A stretch of 64,000 bases of DNA from Salmonella enterica subsp. enterica serovar Typhimurium str. LT2 (GTDB lineage: Bacteria > Pseudomonadota > Gammaproteobacteria > Enterobacterales > Enterobacteriaceae): contig NC_003197.2 in the NCBI RefSeq assembly GCF_000006945.2, positions 868,001 through 932,000 on the forward strand, given 5' to 3'. The translations under genes were made by a program, and so were the position numbers. The notes beneath the pieces are model-generated. The model saw nothing but the letters and a program-made list of their open reading frames with translations. It was not told where the DNA came from and ran no database searches. Shown one piece after another: positions 1 through 8,152 of the stretch (the stretch's first letter is position 1; each line of letters begins with the position of its first letter).

Positions 1-1244
1 ATGTAAGTAAAAATCAGATTACGGTTCTGCCTGAAACACTTCCTCCCACGATAACAACGCTGGATGTTTCCCGTAACGCATTGACTAATCTACCGGAAAA
101 CCTCCCGGCGGCATTACAAATAATGCAGGCCTCTCGCAATAACCTGGTCCGTCTCCCGGAGTCGTTACCCCATTTTCGTGGTGAAGGACCTCAACCTACA
201 AGAATAATCGTAGAATATAATCCTTTTTCAGAACGAACAATACAGAATATGCAGCGGCTAATGTCCTCTGTAGATTATCAGGGACCCCGGGTATTGTTTG
301 CCATGGGCGACTTTTCAATTGTTCGGGTAACTCGACCACTGCATCAAGCTGTCCAGGGGTGGCTAACCAGTCTCGAGGAGGAAGACGTCAACCAATGGCG
401 GGCGTTTGAGGCAGAGGCAAACGCGGCGGCTTTCAGCGGATTCCTGGACTATCTTGGTGATACGCAGAATACCCGACACCCGGATTTTAAGGAACAAGTC
501 TCCGCCTGGCTAATGCGCCTGGCTGAAGATAGCGCACTAAGAGAAACCGTATTTATTATAGCGATGAATGCAACGATAAGCTGTGAAGATCGGGTCACAC
601 TGGCATACCACCAAATGCAGGAAGCGACGTTGGTTCATGATGCTGAAAGAGGCGCCTTTGATAGCCACTTAGCGGAACTGATTATGGCGGGGCGTGAAAT
701 CTTTCGGCTGGAGCAAATAGAATCGCTCGCCAGAGAAAAGGTAAAACGGCTGTTTTTTATTGACGAAGTCGAAGTATTTCTGGGGTTTCAGAATCAGTTA
801 CGAGAGTCGCTGTCGCTGACAACAATGACCCGGGATATGCGATTTTATAACGTTTCGGGTATCACTGAGTCTGACCTGGACGAGGCGGAAATAAGGATAA
901 AAATGGCTGAAAATAGGGATTTTCACAAATGGTTTGCGCTGTGGGGGCCGTGGCATAAAGTGCTGGAGCGCATAGCGCCAGAAGAGTGGCGTGAAATGAT
1001 GGCTAAAAGGGATGAGTGTATTGAAACGGATGAGTATCAGAGCCGGGTCAATGCTGAACTGGAAGATTTAAGAATAGCAGACGACTCTGACGCAGAGCGT
1101 ACTACTGAGGTACAGATGGATGCAGAGCGTGCTATTGGGATAAAAATAATGGAAGAGATCAATCAGACCCTCTTTACTGAGATCATGGAGAATATATTGC
1201 TGAAAAAAGAGGTGAGCTCGCTCATGAGCGCCTACTGGCGATAG
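1..1244 (+). CDS. slrP: SlrP, type III secreted E3 ubiquitin ligase (C-terminal part, start outside window)
   Basis: The reading frame is open from base 3 to the stop at 1242-1244, so the gene began upstream. The first ~60 codons are the end of a leucine-rich repeat array of the LPxxLPxxL type (NALTNLPENLP, NNLVRLPESLP). The rest is an all-helical NEL (novel E3 ligase) domain. The catalytic cysteine lies in the motif SCEDR, codon 582-584. SlrP is injected into host cells by the Salmonella type III systems and ubiquitinates host targets such as thioredoxin; the LRR binds substrate and restrains the ligase. The C-terminus (SSLMSAYWR) looks complete. The gene is richer in A/T than the following backbone genes, as expected for an acquired effector. 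The neighbouring ybhK is convergent. Confidence 0.93.
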   Translation, partial: VSKNQITVLPETLPPTITTLDVSRNALTNLPENLPAALQIMQASRNNLVRLPESLPHFRGEGPQPTRIIVEYNPFSERTIQNMQRLMSSVDYQGPRVLFAMGDFSIVRVTRPLHQAVQGWLTSLEEEDVNQWRAFEAEANAAAFSGFLDYLGDTQNTRHPDFKEQVSAWLMRLAEDSALRETVFIIAMNATISCEDRVTLAYHQMQEATLVHDAERGAFDSHLAELIMAGREIFRLEQIESLAREKVKRLFFIDEVEVFLGFQNQLRESLSLTTMTRDMRFYNVSGITESDLDEAEIRIKMAENRDFHKWFALWGPWHKVLERIAPEEWREMMAKRDECIETDEYQSRVNAELEDLRIADDSDAERTTEVQMDAERAIGIKIMEEINQTLFTEIMENILLKKEVSSLMSAYWR

Positions 1245-1274
1245 CTGAACGCAGTTTATCAGAAGAGGGAGAGA

Positions 1275-1302
1275 GCCTGTTTACCCTTCGGTGTAAACAG
1301 GC
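1275..1302. terminator. Hairpin between convergent slrP and ybhK
   Basis: A perfect 10-bp stem (GCCTGTTTAC / GTAAACAGGC) closes an 8-base loop containing CTTCGG. It lies between the slrP stop and the ybhK stop and could end both transcripts. There is no clear T-run on either side, so termination strength is uncertain. Confidence 0.45.
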
Positions 1303-1335
1303 TTCTGATAAGCGCAGCGTCGTCGGTAAACGGGC

Positions 1336-2244
1336 TTAACCCAACGCCTGTAGCGCTTTTTCCAGCGCATTATGTAATAACTGACGATCGTGGCGATAGG
1401 GGATATCGCTGGCCTCCAGCACTTCCTGAATCACCAGCCGATCGTTCACCGCACTGACGTCAACTCGCGGCCCAACCACTACTGCGTCAATGACTTTTTT
1501 GCCAATATATTGCTCCATCATCGCCAGCTTATCGACCAGCGTTAAACTGGCGGCGGGCAGACTCAGTTCGCGACCCAGATTGCCGATATACACCATTGGC
1601 GCTGGGGTGCGCCGCAGCGCCTGCGCCAGTTCATCCAGCAGCAGGCAAGGCATCAGGCTGGTATAAAAACTGCCAGGGCCAATCAGAATCAGATCCGCGT
1701 CATTAATGGCCTGTACCGCTTCCCGCGTCGCCGGAACGTTTGGCGTTAACATGATCTCCTGCGGCGGCGTCGCTAACTGATCGATATTCACCTCGCCATA
1801 AATCTCATGCCCCTGATCGTCAATCGCCATCAGATCTACCGGTAGCTCCGACATCGGGATCAGCTGCGCGTCCACTTTAAGCAGATTACGAATTAAATTA
1901 ATCGCTTCCAGAGGCCGCACGCTCAGGTGATCTAACGCCTTTAACATCAAATTTCCGAGGTTATGACCAGAAAGTTCGCCATTACCGCCAAAACGATACT
2001 CAAACATAGCGGACGCGACGCTAGGTTCGGTAATTAACTGATTCAGACAGTTGCGCATATCGCCCCAGGCGATCCCGCCTTCCGAGCGGCGAATACGGCC
2101 AGTTGACCCCCCGTTATCTGTGGTAGTCACAATGCCGGTCAGGCGCGAACCTAATGAAGAAAGCGAGGAGAGGACGCGTCCTAATCCATGCCCTCCGCCG
2201 AGGGCAACGACACGATCAAGGTCAGCCAGCGTACGATTGCGCAT
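1336..2244 (-). CDS. ybhK: YbhK, CofD/YvcK-family protein
   Basis: 302-aa protein of the CofD-like UPF0052 (YvcK/GlmR) family. The N-terminal motif VALGGGHGLGRVLSSL is the nucleotide-binding glycine loop, followed by TTDNGGSTGRIR and GHNLGNL, which are family hallmarks. In Bacillus the YvcK relative binds UDP-GlcNAc and influences carbon flux to the cell wall; in enterics the role is not established. The start at 2244 (MRNRTLADLD) is preferred over an in-frame upstream start at 2304. It has an AGGAA box about 6 bases upstream and gives the family length, and the extra 20 residues would not look like this family. It is divergent from moaA. Confidence 0.9.
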   Translation of the reverse strand: MRNRTLADLDRVVALGGGHGLGRVLSSLSSLGSRLTGIVTTTDNGGSTGRIRRSEGGIAWGDMRNCLNQLITEPSVASAMFEYRFGGNGELSGHNLGNLMLKALDHLSVRPLEAINLIRNLLKVDAQLIPMSELPVDLMAIDDQGHEIYGEVNIDQLATPPQEIMLTPNVPATREAVQAINDADLILIGPGSFYTSLMPCLLLDELAQALRRTPAPMVYIGNLGRELSLPAASLTLVDKLAMMEQYIGKKVIDAVVVGPRVDVSAVNDRLVIQEVLEASDIPYRHDRQLLHNALEKALQALG

Positions 2245-2376
2245 AAAAATTCCTGAAGTCAAATAAGCAGCGCTACAGTAGCGCAAGTCGCGGGTTTTCA
2301 GCAATTAGCCGACCGGCTAAAAGACAATTAATTATTCCCGACTACCCCTTTATAGCGAGGGCGTTACCACGGCTAA

Positions 2377-2390
2377 ATGATATATATCAA
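2377..2390. promoter_or_regulatory. FNR-like site upstream of moaA
   Basis: ATGAT-atat-ATCAA matches the FNR consensus TTGAT-N4-ATCAA at nine of ten positions. The moa operon of E. coli is known to be induced anaerobically through FNR, so the position in the ybhK-moaA intergenic region makes sense. It is a sequence match only. Confidence 0.5.
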
Positions 2391-2440
2391 TGTAAAAGTG
2401 TGATTTTCACGTATTCTGTCGCTAAATAGCACGATCATAT

Positions 2441-2464
2441 CGCTATGTATATGTTTATATAGCG
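2441..2464. promoter_or_regulatory. ModE-type operator of moaA
   Basis: CGCTAT and ATAGCG form an inverted repeat separated by 12 bases (gtatatgtttat), closely resembling ModE-molybdate boxes. ModE activates moaA transcription in E. coli. The site lies about 80 bp before the riboswitch. Confidence 0.65.
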
Positions 2465-2520
2465 AAAGCGTGATGGCGAAATTGTCATTTACACGCTAGT
2501 ATCGGCGTAACCACAGTAAA

Positions 2521-2625
2521 CACTCTAGCCTCTGCACCTGGGTCATTTTTGATACGGTGCTTTGGCCGTGACAACGTTTAACGTTTGCCACCAGGGCGCA
2601 GGAAGAAATGACTCCGCCTCCCGTA
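2521..2625 (+). ncRNA. Moco riboswitch (moaA leader)
   Basis: The leader from CTCTAGCCTCTGCACC through CCACCAGGGCGCAGG to the GACTCCGCCTCCC segment reproduces the conserved blocks of the molybdenum cofactor aptamer found before enterobacterial moaA. In E. coli this element lowers moaABCDE expression when Moco is plentiful. The moaA ribosome site GGAAAGG (2629-2635) lies just after it, which suits translational control. Boundaries are approximate. Confidence 0.85.
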
Positions 2626-2640
2626 TTTGGAAAGGTGTAC

Positions 2641-3630
2641 ATGGCTTCACAACTTACCGATGCTTTCGCGCGTAAGTTTTACTACTTGCGTTTGTCGATT
2701 ACCGATGTGTGTAACTTTCGTTGCACCTACTGTCTGCCGGATGGCTACAAACCTGGCGGCGTCACTAACAACGGTTTCCTTACCGTCGATGAAATTCGTC
2801 GCGTTACGCGCGCTTTTGCCAGTCTTGGCACGGAGAAGGTGCGTCTTACCGGCGGCGAGCCTTCATTACGCCGCGATTTTACCGACATCATTGCCGCCGT
2901 GGGTGAAAATGATGCTATTCGCCAGATCGCGGTGACCACTAACGGTTATCGACTGGCGCGCGATGCCGCGAACTGGCGCGAAGCGGGGCTGACGGGCGTC
3001 AATGTTAGCGTGGATAGTCTGGATGCGCGTCAGTTCCATGCGATTACCGGTCAGGACAAATTCCGCCAGGTGATGGCGGGCATCGATGCCGCCTTTGACG
3101 CCGGTTTCGAAAAGGTGAAAGTCAACACCGTGCTGATGCGCGACGTGAATCACCATCAGTTGGATACCTTCCTTGCCTGGATTCAGCCTCGCCCCATTCA
3201 GCTACGCTTCATTGAACTTATGGAGACGGGCGAGGGGAGCGATCTCTTCCGCAAACATCATATTTCGGGTCAGGTATTACGCGACGAGCTGATTAAGCGC
3301 GGTTGGATCCACCAGCTCCGCCAGCGCAGCGATGGCCCGGCGCAGGTTTTTTGTCATCCCGATTACGCCGGTGAGATCGGCCTCATTATGCCGTATGAAA
3401 AAGATTTCTGCGCCACCTGTAACCGCCTGCGTGTTTCGTCCGTCGGTAAGCTGCATTTATGTCTGTTTGGCGACGGCGGCGTGAGTTTACGCGACCTGTT
3501 ACAGGATGACGCGCAGCAATACGCGCTTGAGGAACGTATTTCCGACGCGTTGCGGGAGAAAAAGCAGACCCACTTTCTTCACCAGAGCAATACTGGTATT
3601 ACGCAAAATTTATCTTACATTGGCGGTTAA
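2641..3630 (+). CDS. moaA: MoaA, GTP 3',8-cyclase (radical SAM)
   Basis: 329 aa. It converts GTP to 3',8-cyclo-7,8-dihydro-GTP in the first step of molybdenum cofactor synthesis. The N-terminal radical SAM cluster is Cys24-x3-Cys28-x2-Cys31 (VCNFRCTYC). The second 4Fe-4S cluster uses cysteines in FCATCNRLR and the following LHLCLF. The protein ends in the functionally important Gly-Gly tail (SYIGG). The start at 2641 (MASQLTDAFARK) follows the GGAAAGG box and matches the usual length; an in-frame start at 2608 would lie inside the riboswitch. First gene of moaABCDE. Confidence 0.97.
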   Translation: MASQLTDAFARKFYYLRLSITDVCNFRCTYCLPDGYKPGGVTNNGFLTVDEIRRVTRAFASLGTEKVRLTGGEPSLRRDFTDIIAAVGENDAIRQIAVTTNGYRLARDAANWREAGLTGVNVSVDSLDARQFHAITGQDKFRQVMAGIDAAFDAGFEKVKVNTVLMRDVNHHQLDTFLAWIQPRPIQLRFIELMETGEGSDLFRKHHISGQVLRDELIKRGWIHQLRQRSDGPAQVFCHPDYAGEIGLIMPYEKDFCATCNRLRVSSVGKLHLCLFGDGGVSLRDLLQDDAQQYALEERISDALREKKQTHFLHQSNTGITQNLSYIGG

Positions 3631-3651
3631 TCCTTAATAAGGAGATTTCAG

Positions 3652-4164
3652 ATGAGTCAGGTCAGCGCTGAATTTATCCCGACCCGCATCGCTATTCTTA
3701 CTGTTTCCAGCCGACGCGGCGAAGAAGACGACACCTCCGGTCATTATCTGCGTGATTCGGCGCAGGAGGCCGGGCATGAAGTGGTGGCGAAAGCCATCGT
3801 TAAAGAGAACCGTTACGCGATTCGCGCCCAGGTTTCCGCCTGGATCGCCAGTGATGAGGTGCAGGTCGTATTGATAACTGGTGGGACCGGTTTGACCGAA
3901 GGCGATCAGGCGCCGGAAGCGCTGTTGCCGCTGTTCGATCGTGAAGTGGAAGGATTTGGCGAAGTGTTTCGCATGCTCTCGTTTGAAGAGATCGGCACCG
4001 CAACTCTGCAGTCGCGCGCGGTAGCTGGCGTGGCGAATAACACCTTGATTTTCGCCATGCCGGGCTCCACAAAAGCGTGCAGAACCGCATGGGAGAATAT
4101 CATTGCGCCGCAGCTGGATGCCCGTACACGCCCATGTAATTTTCACCCTCATTTAAAGAAATAA
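3652..4164 (+). CDS. moaB: MoaB, MogA/MoaB-family molybdopterin protein
   Basis: 170 aa. It has the MoCF-biosynthesis fold, with the GGTGLTEGDQAPEAL loop and the PGSTKACRTAW segment that bind molybdopterin in this family. In E. coli moaB is dispensable because MogA carries the main adenylyltransferase activity, so its exact task is uncertain. Second gene of the operon, 21 bp after moaA, with an AAGGAGA ribosome site. Two bases separate it from moaC. Confidence 0.96.
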   Translation: MSQVSAEFIPTRIAILTVSSRRGEEDDTSGHYLRDSAQEAGHEVVAKAIVKENRYAIRAQVSAWIASDEVQVVLITGGTGLTEGDQAPEALLPLFDREVEGFGEVFRMLSFEEIGTATLQSRAVAGVANNTLIFAMPGSTKACRTAWENIIAPQLDARTRPCNFHPHLKK

Positions 4165-4166
4165 CG

Positions 4167-4652
4167 ATGTCGCAATTAACCCATATAAACGCCGCAGGCG
4201 AAGCGCACATGGTGGACGTTTCCGCGAAAGCGGAAACCGTTCGTGAAGCGCGTGCGGAAGCATTCGTTACCATGCGTAGTGAAACGCTGGCGATGATTGT
4301 TGATGGCAAACACCACAAGGGCGATGTTTTCGCCACCGCCCGAATTGCCGGTATTCAGGCCGCCAAACGCACCTGGGAGCTGATCCCGCTGTGCCACCCG
4401 CTACTGCTAAGTAAAGTGGAGATTCAGCTTCAGGCCGAGCCGGAGCATAACCGCGTGCGTATTGAGTCTCTGTGCCGTCTGACCGGTAAAACCGGCGTCG
4501 AAATGGAAGCGTTAACCGCGGCGTCCGTCGCGGCGTTAACCATCTACGACATGTGCAAAGCGGTACAAAAAGATATGGTAATTGGTCCGGTGCGCCTGCT
4601 GGCGAAAAGCGGCGGCAAATCGGGGGATTTTAAGGTGGATGCGCATGATTAA
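4167..4652 (+). CDS. moaC: MoaC, cyclic pyranopterin monophosphate synthase
   Basis: 161 aa. It converts the MoaA product 3',8-cH2GTP to cyclic pyranopterin monophosphate. The active-site segment IYDMCKAVQKD places Asp128 and Lys131 as in the family, and the LIPLCHPLLL segment is diagnostic. Its last codons overlap the start of moaD by 8 bp, so translation is probably coupled. Confidence 0.97.
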   Translation: MSQLTHINAAGEAHMVDVSAKAETVREARAEAFVTMRSETLAMIVDGKHHKGDVFATARIAGIQAAKRTWELIPLCHPLLLSKVEIQLQAEPEHNRVRIESLCRLTGKTGVEMEALTAASVAALTIYDMCKAVQKDMVIGPVRLLAKSGGKSGDFKVDAHD

Positions 4653-4890
4653 AGTGCTTTTCTTCGCCCAGGTTCGCGAGCTTACAGGAACTGACGCGCT
4701 GGATCTTCCAGCAGATTTTTCCACCGTTGAGTCGCTGCGACAGCATCTGGCGACAAAGAGCGATCGTTGGGCGCTGGCGCTGGAAGATGGCAAGCTGTTG
4801 GCGGCGGTCAACCAGACGCTGGTAAGTTTTGACCATCCGCTGACGGCGGGCGATGAAGTGGCGTTTTTCCCGCCAGTCACGGGGGGCTAA
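4645..4890 (+). CDS. moaD: MoaD, molybdopterin synthase small (sulfur carrier) subunit
   Basis: 81-aa ubiquitin-like protein ending in the Gly-Gly tail (FFPPVTGG) that MoeB adenylates and that is converted to a thiocarboxylate. It donates sulfur inside the MoaD-MoaE complex. The start MIKVLFFAQ at 4645 gives the usual length and overlaps the moaC stop; an ATG two codons earlier (4639) is an alternative. Its partner gene moeB lies about 42 kb away in this window. Confidence 0.96.
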   Translation: MIKVLFFAQVRELTGTDALDLPADFSTVESLRQHLATKSDRWALALEDGKLLAAVNQTLVSFDHPLTAGDEVAFFPPVTGG

Positions 4891-4891
4891 C

Positions 4892-5344
4892 ATGCACGAA
4901 ACGCGAATTGTAGTCGGCCCTGCGCCGTTTAGCGTCGGGGAGGAATATTCCTGGCTGGCGGCGCGCGACGAAGACGGCGCGGTCGTCACCTTTACCGGAA
5001 AAGTGCGCAATCATAACCTGGGCGATAGCGTTAAGGCGCTGACGCTGGAGCATTATCCCGGCATGACTGAGAAAGCTCTGGCGGAGATCGTCGCAAAGGC
5101 GCGTTCCCGCTGGCCGCTGGGGCGGGTCACGGTGATTCATCGCGTTGGCGAATTATGGCCGGGCGATGAGATTGTGTTTGTCGGCGTCACCAGCGCGCAC
5201 CGCAGTAGCGCGTTCGACGCCGGTCAGTTCATTATGGATTATCTGAAAACCCGTGCGCCGTTCTGGAAGCGTGAAGCCACGCCGGAAGGCGATCGCTGGG
5301 TCGAAGCGCGCGACAGCGACCAGCAGTTGGCGAAACGTTGGTAG
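4892..5344 (+). CDS. moaE: MoaE, molybdopterin synthase catalytic subunit
   Basis: 150 aa. It inserts two sulfurs into cPMP using MoaD thiocarboxylate. The catalytic lysines Lys119 and Lys126 are present in YLKTRAPFWKRE, and the VRNHNLG and SAHR segments are conserved. The start MHETRIVVGP at 4892 comes one base after the moaD stop and gives the family length. Last gene of the moa operon; ybhL begins 47 bp later with its own AGGAG site. Confidence 0.96.
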   Translation: MHETRIVVGPAPFSVGEEYSWLAARDEDGAVVTFTGKVRNHNLGDSVKALTLEHYPGMTEKALAEIVAKARSRWPLGRVTVIHRVGELWPGDEIVFVGVTSAHRSSAFDAGQFIMDYLKTRAPFWKREATPEGDRWVEARDSDQQLAKRW

Positions 5345-5391
5345 CAGAATGTGATACGCTTTAGGGTATCATTTCCACACAGGAGTTCATC

Positions 5392-6096
5392 ATGGACAGA
5401 TTTCCACGATCTGATTCAATAGTGCAGGCGCGGTCCGGCCTGCAGACCTATATGGCGCAAGTGTATGGCTGGATGACGGTCGGACTGTTACTGACCGCGT
5501 TTATCGCGTGGTATGCGGCTAATACGCCAGCCGTCATGATGTTTGTCTTTTCCAGTAAGATCACTTTCTTTGGCTTAATTATTGCCCAGCTTGCGCTGGT
5601 GTTTGTTCTGTCGGGACTGGTGCATAAACTTAGCGCCGGAATGGCGACGACGCTGTTTATGCTCTATTCGGCGCTAACCGGATTGACGTTATCCAGTATT
5701 TTTATCGTTTACACCTACTCCTCTATCGCCAGCACGTTTGTGGTGACGGGGGGAATGTTTGGCGCCATGAGCCTGTACGGGTACACCACTAAACGCGATC
5801 TTAGCGGTTTCGGCAATATGCTGTTTATGGCGCTTATTGGTATCGTTCTGGCGTCGCTGGTCAATTTCTGGCTGAAGAGTGAAGCGCTGATGTGGGCGGT
5901 AACCTATATCGGGGTGGTGGTGTTTGTCGGTCTGACCGCCTATGACACGCAGAAACTGAAAAATATCGGCGAGCAAATAGATACCCGAGATAGCGCTAAT
6001 CTGCGTAAATATTCGATTCTCGGCGCGTTAACGCTGTACCTGGACTTTATCAACCTGTTCCTGATGTTACTGCGTATTTTTGGTAATCGCCGCTAA
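5392..6096 (+). CDS. ybhL: YbhL, BAX inhibitor-1 family membrane protein
   Basis: 234 aa with about seven transmembrane helices spread from residue 25 to the end. The family signature GLTAYDTQKLK lies before the last helix, and GALTLYLDFINLF closes the protein. Bacterial BI-1 proteins of this group are related to YccA and to pH-gated calcium leak channels; the role of YbhL is unknown. The start is preceded by ACAGGAGTTCATC. A strong terminator follows at once, so it is the last gene of its transcript. Confidence 0.93.
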   Translation: MDRFPRSDSIVQARSGLQTYMAQVYGWMTVGLLLTAFIAWYAANTPAVMMFVFSSKITFFGLIIAQLALVFVLSGLVHKLSAGMATTLFMLYSALTGLTLSSIFIVYTYSSIASTFVVTGGMFGAMSLYGYTTKRDLSGFGNMLFMALIGIVLASLVNFWLKSEALMWAVTYIGVVVFVGLTAYDTQKLKNIGEQIDTRDSANLRKYSILGALTLYLDFINLFLMLLRIFGNRR

Positions 6097-6111
6097 TTAT
6101 AGCGATCTCTT

Positions 6112-6142
6112 AAAATCCTGGCCCTGCGCCAGGATTTTTTTT
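6112..6142 (+). terminator. Rho-independent terminator of ybhL
   Basis: An 11-bp stem AAAATCCTGGC / GCCAGGATTTT with a 5-base loop is followed by a run of eight T (6135-6142). It lies 16 bp after the ybhL stop. Confidence 0.92.
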
Positions 6143-6242
6143 AGGACTATATTTAGGGCGAAACAGCATAAATATCTTAGAAATGTTTTCCTACGCTTGC
6201 CATTCTTATCACCGTGATCATGTGAAGAGTGATAAATGACAA

Positions 6243-6950
6243 GTGGGACCTCTGGCTGCAATACGTATACGACAAATAGCATTTATTCCCTCGACAATGT
6301 TATCCCTTACCTATTGGTATACTGCGTTGGGACTATGGTGTACCGCCGGCATTATATGGTTAACGTTGTATAGTCATTTTTTAATAACCCACGTTCAACC
6401 TGTTGTTGTTTTGTGGATATCAGCACTTTTGCTTGGCCTGGGGTATGGGGCCATTACCTGTCTTTCCCGCTTTGGCACTGTTGTCGCAACGTTGATATAT
6501 ATTGCCATCATTACGCTTACCGGCGTGTCATTAGCTTACCTTTTCTCAGGTGGCGCGACCATTTTCGTGATTGTTGGAATCATGTTTAGTCTTAATGCCT
6601 TATTTATTTTCTACCTGAATATCAGTTCTGGTCTATTCAGGCCGTTAATTTTTATGGCGGTAAGCGGGATCATCGCTGCGATAGTTGTCAATAGCCTGGT
6701 GGCCAGTAGCACTCTGGTCTGGATAGTCAGTGTGCTGACGGTATTGGTATGGACATTGATTACAGCACTAGAAAAATCGACACTTCATGGTTATGCCCGC
6801 ATGTTATACCACAGCGAGTTTTCATCGCTGCCTCGTTGCGCTTTATTTGGCGCGCTGACGCTTTACCTTGGCATTATTAATGCTGTGGTTACGCTGTGTC
6901 GTTATATCATTTTGATGATTCTGGAAATACTATTATCTTTCAGGCCGTAG
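6243..6950 (+). CDS. ybhM: YbhM-like inner membrane protein, divergent BI-1 relative
   Basis: Up to 235 aa, almost entirely hydrophobic, with about seven membrane segments. Its end (ALFGALTLYLGIINAVV) aligns with the end of YbhL (ILGALTLYLDFINLF), which shows common ancestry. The BI-1 signature YDTQKLK is missing; the matching place reads TALEKSTLHG. Position after ybhL fits ybhM, although the sequence is very different from the E. coli protein as I remember it. The start is uncertain. The frame opens with GTG at 6243 without a ribosome site, and the first ATG is at 6297. A better ribosome site (GAAGAG) precedes an ATG at 6236 that is in another frame. AT-rich compared with neighbours. Confidence 0.7.
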   Translation: MGPLAAIRIRQIAFIPSTMLSLTYWYTALGLWCTAGIIWLTLYSHFLITHVQPVVVLWISALLLGLGYGAITCLSRFGTVVATLIYIAIITLTGVSLAYLFSGGATIFVIVGIMFSLNALFIFYLNISSGLFRPLIFMAVSGIIAAIVVNSLVASSTLVWIVSVLTVLVWTLITALEKSTLHGYARMLYHSEFSSLPRCALFGALTLYLGIINAVVTLCRYIILMILEILLSFRP

Positions 6951-6982
6951 GCGTTGCAGGTTTTTTATTCAGGTTGGTGATG

Positions 6983-7582
6983 ATGGGTATAATGAGTAAA
7001 TTATGTGGCAAACAATTTTGGTTAGCGTTTTGTGAAGCTAAAGACGTCACTCGCGCCATTAAAAATGGCGGCGAGGATTTTAATAAGAAATGCCCACCAG
7101 CGCTGATTTCTCATTTCATTACCGGATTGTCATGGGAACATTCATTACCCAATCCTGCGCCTGTTTGCGCGTTTAGTTTTATGCTTCTTGTGGGAGGTGT
7201 GTGCAGTGCGCATTTTGTTTTTGATAAGTTTATCCTGTATTGGCCACTAAATATAATTATTTATTTTGGCAGTGCTATAGGTATTATGCTATGTGTTATG
7301 GCCGAGGTATGGCTTATTGCCAAAGGCTTTATTCTGGGGTTGCGCCTCTGCGTTTTACTGTTTTTGTTAAATATTATGCTCTGCGGTACTGGATTATTTG
7401 ACGTGTTGTGCCATCAAAATAGCGAACTAAAGAGTGATCTTGTTATCGCGATTATTATGGTTGTGCTTTGCCGCTGGGTGATGAATGGCGAAACGTTTAC
7501 GATGATGATTCGTTTCTGCCTGGGGCGTCGATTAGTGCGAGTTGCATTACAAAAATATCTCACCTCACAGACAAGGAAATGA
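6983..7582 (+). CDS. Hypothetical inner membrane protein (first of a tandem pair)
   Basis: About 199 aa. I do not recognise a functional family. A short basic, cytoplasmic-looking N-terminus (residues 1-60) is followed by four strongly hydrophobic segments near residues 65-85, 90-115, 120-140 and 158-175. The tail is basic (CLGRRLVRVALQKYL). The start is ATG 6980/6983 with AGG upstream, or ATG 6992. The gene starts about 30 bp after ybhM and ends 7 bp before the next gene, so the three are probably co-transcribed. Its layout and a few motifs (SHF...WEHSLP) match the following protein, suggesting tandem duplication followed by strong divergence. Confidence 0.65.
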   Translation: MGIMSKLCGKQFWLAFCEAKDVTRAIKNGGEDFNKKCPPALISHFITGLSWEHSLPNPAPVCAFSFMLLVGGVCSAHFVFDKFILYWPLNIIIYFGSAIGIMLCVMAEVWLIAKGFILGLRLCVLLFLLNIMLCGTGLFDVLCHQNSELKSDLVIAIIMVVLCRWVMNGETFTMMIRFCLGRRLVRVALQKYLTSQTRK

Positions 7583-7589
7583 TAAGCCC

Positions 7590-8150
7590 ATGAACCTGAT
7601 GACGTGGCTAACAGGAAAAACACTGGCGGAGCTGGTGAAAAAAGGGCAGTTGATCCCGCCAGAAATTAAGTTACCTGTGTATCCGGCCAGCCACTACAAA
7701 AAAAACTGGTATGAACAAGGTATTCCTCACGGAGGCGTTATTGGGCTTACGGCGATCATGATGACCATGACATGGATCGTCAGTATAAACATGGTTATTG
7801 CGCAGTTTGAGCTGCACAATAAAAAGCATCTGGAGCTGGTCTTCTTCCTGGCCGTGGGCTATATCGCTTTTCTTACCCCGTCAAATCAGCTCCTGCTTAA
7901 AGGAAGAATGAGCGGGGTTATTATTTACCGCTATGCGCTATTACTGGTCATTATTTCCGTTACGTTGGCAACGTTCTGTACCCTGTCATCAGTATTCATG
8001 GGCGAGTTTCACGAAGTGCTCCTGCTGCTGTTTAGCTGGTCATTGCTGCTTTTTTCCCGCTTACAGATGAATACGTCTTTTTTCTCAGCATATGTTTATT
8101 TTTACCGGATAAAACGCGTTGTGCTGGAAAGCGAAAACGCGTCTGCTTAA
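7590..8150 (+). CDS. Hypothetical inner membrane protein (second of a tandem pair)
   Basis: 186 aa of unknown function. The N-terminal ~45 residues are soluble and contain SHYKKNWYEQGIPHGG. Four membrane segments follow (near residues 47-70, 82-98, 110-135 and 140-160), with a charged tail (YFYRIKRVVLESE). The start at 7590 (MNLMTWLTGKT) is preceded by an AAGGAAA box; an earlier in-frame ATG at 7542 would overlap the upstream gene by 41 bp and has no ribosome site. The gene ends 2 bp before the stop of convergent ybhN, leaving no room for a terminator. Confidence 0.7.
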   Translation: MNLMTWLTGKTLAELVKKGQLIPPEIKLPVYPASHYKKNWYEQGIPHGGVIGLTAIMMTMTWIVSINMVIAQFELHNKKHLELVFFLAVGYIAFLTPSNQLLLKGRMSGVIIYRYALLLVIISVTLATFCTLSSVFMGEFHEVLLLLFSWSLLLFSRLQMNTSFFSAYVYFYRIKRVVLESENASA

Positions 8151-8152
8151 AT

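Noticed and set aside
5352..5370. GATAC...GTATC hairpin between moaE and ybhL as a terminator
   Set aside because: Only five base pairs and no real T-run; too weak to claim.
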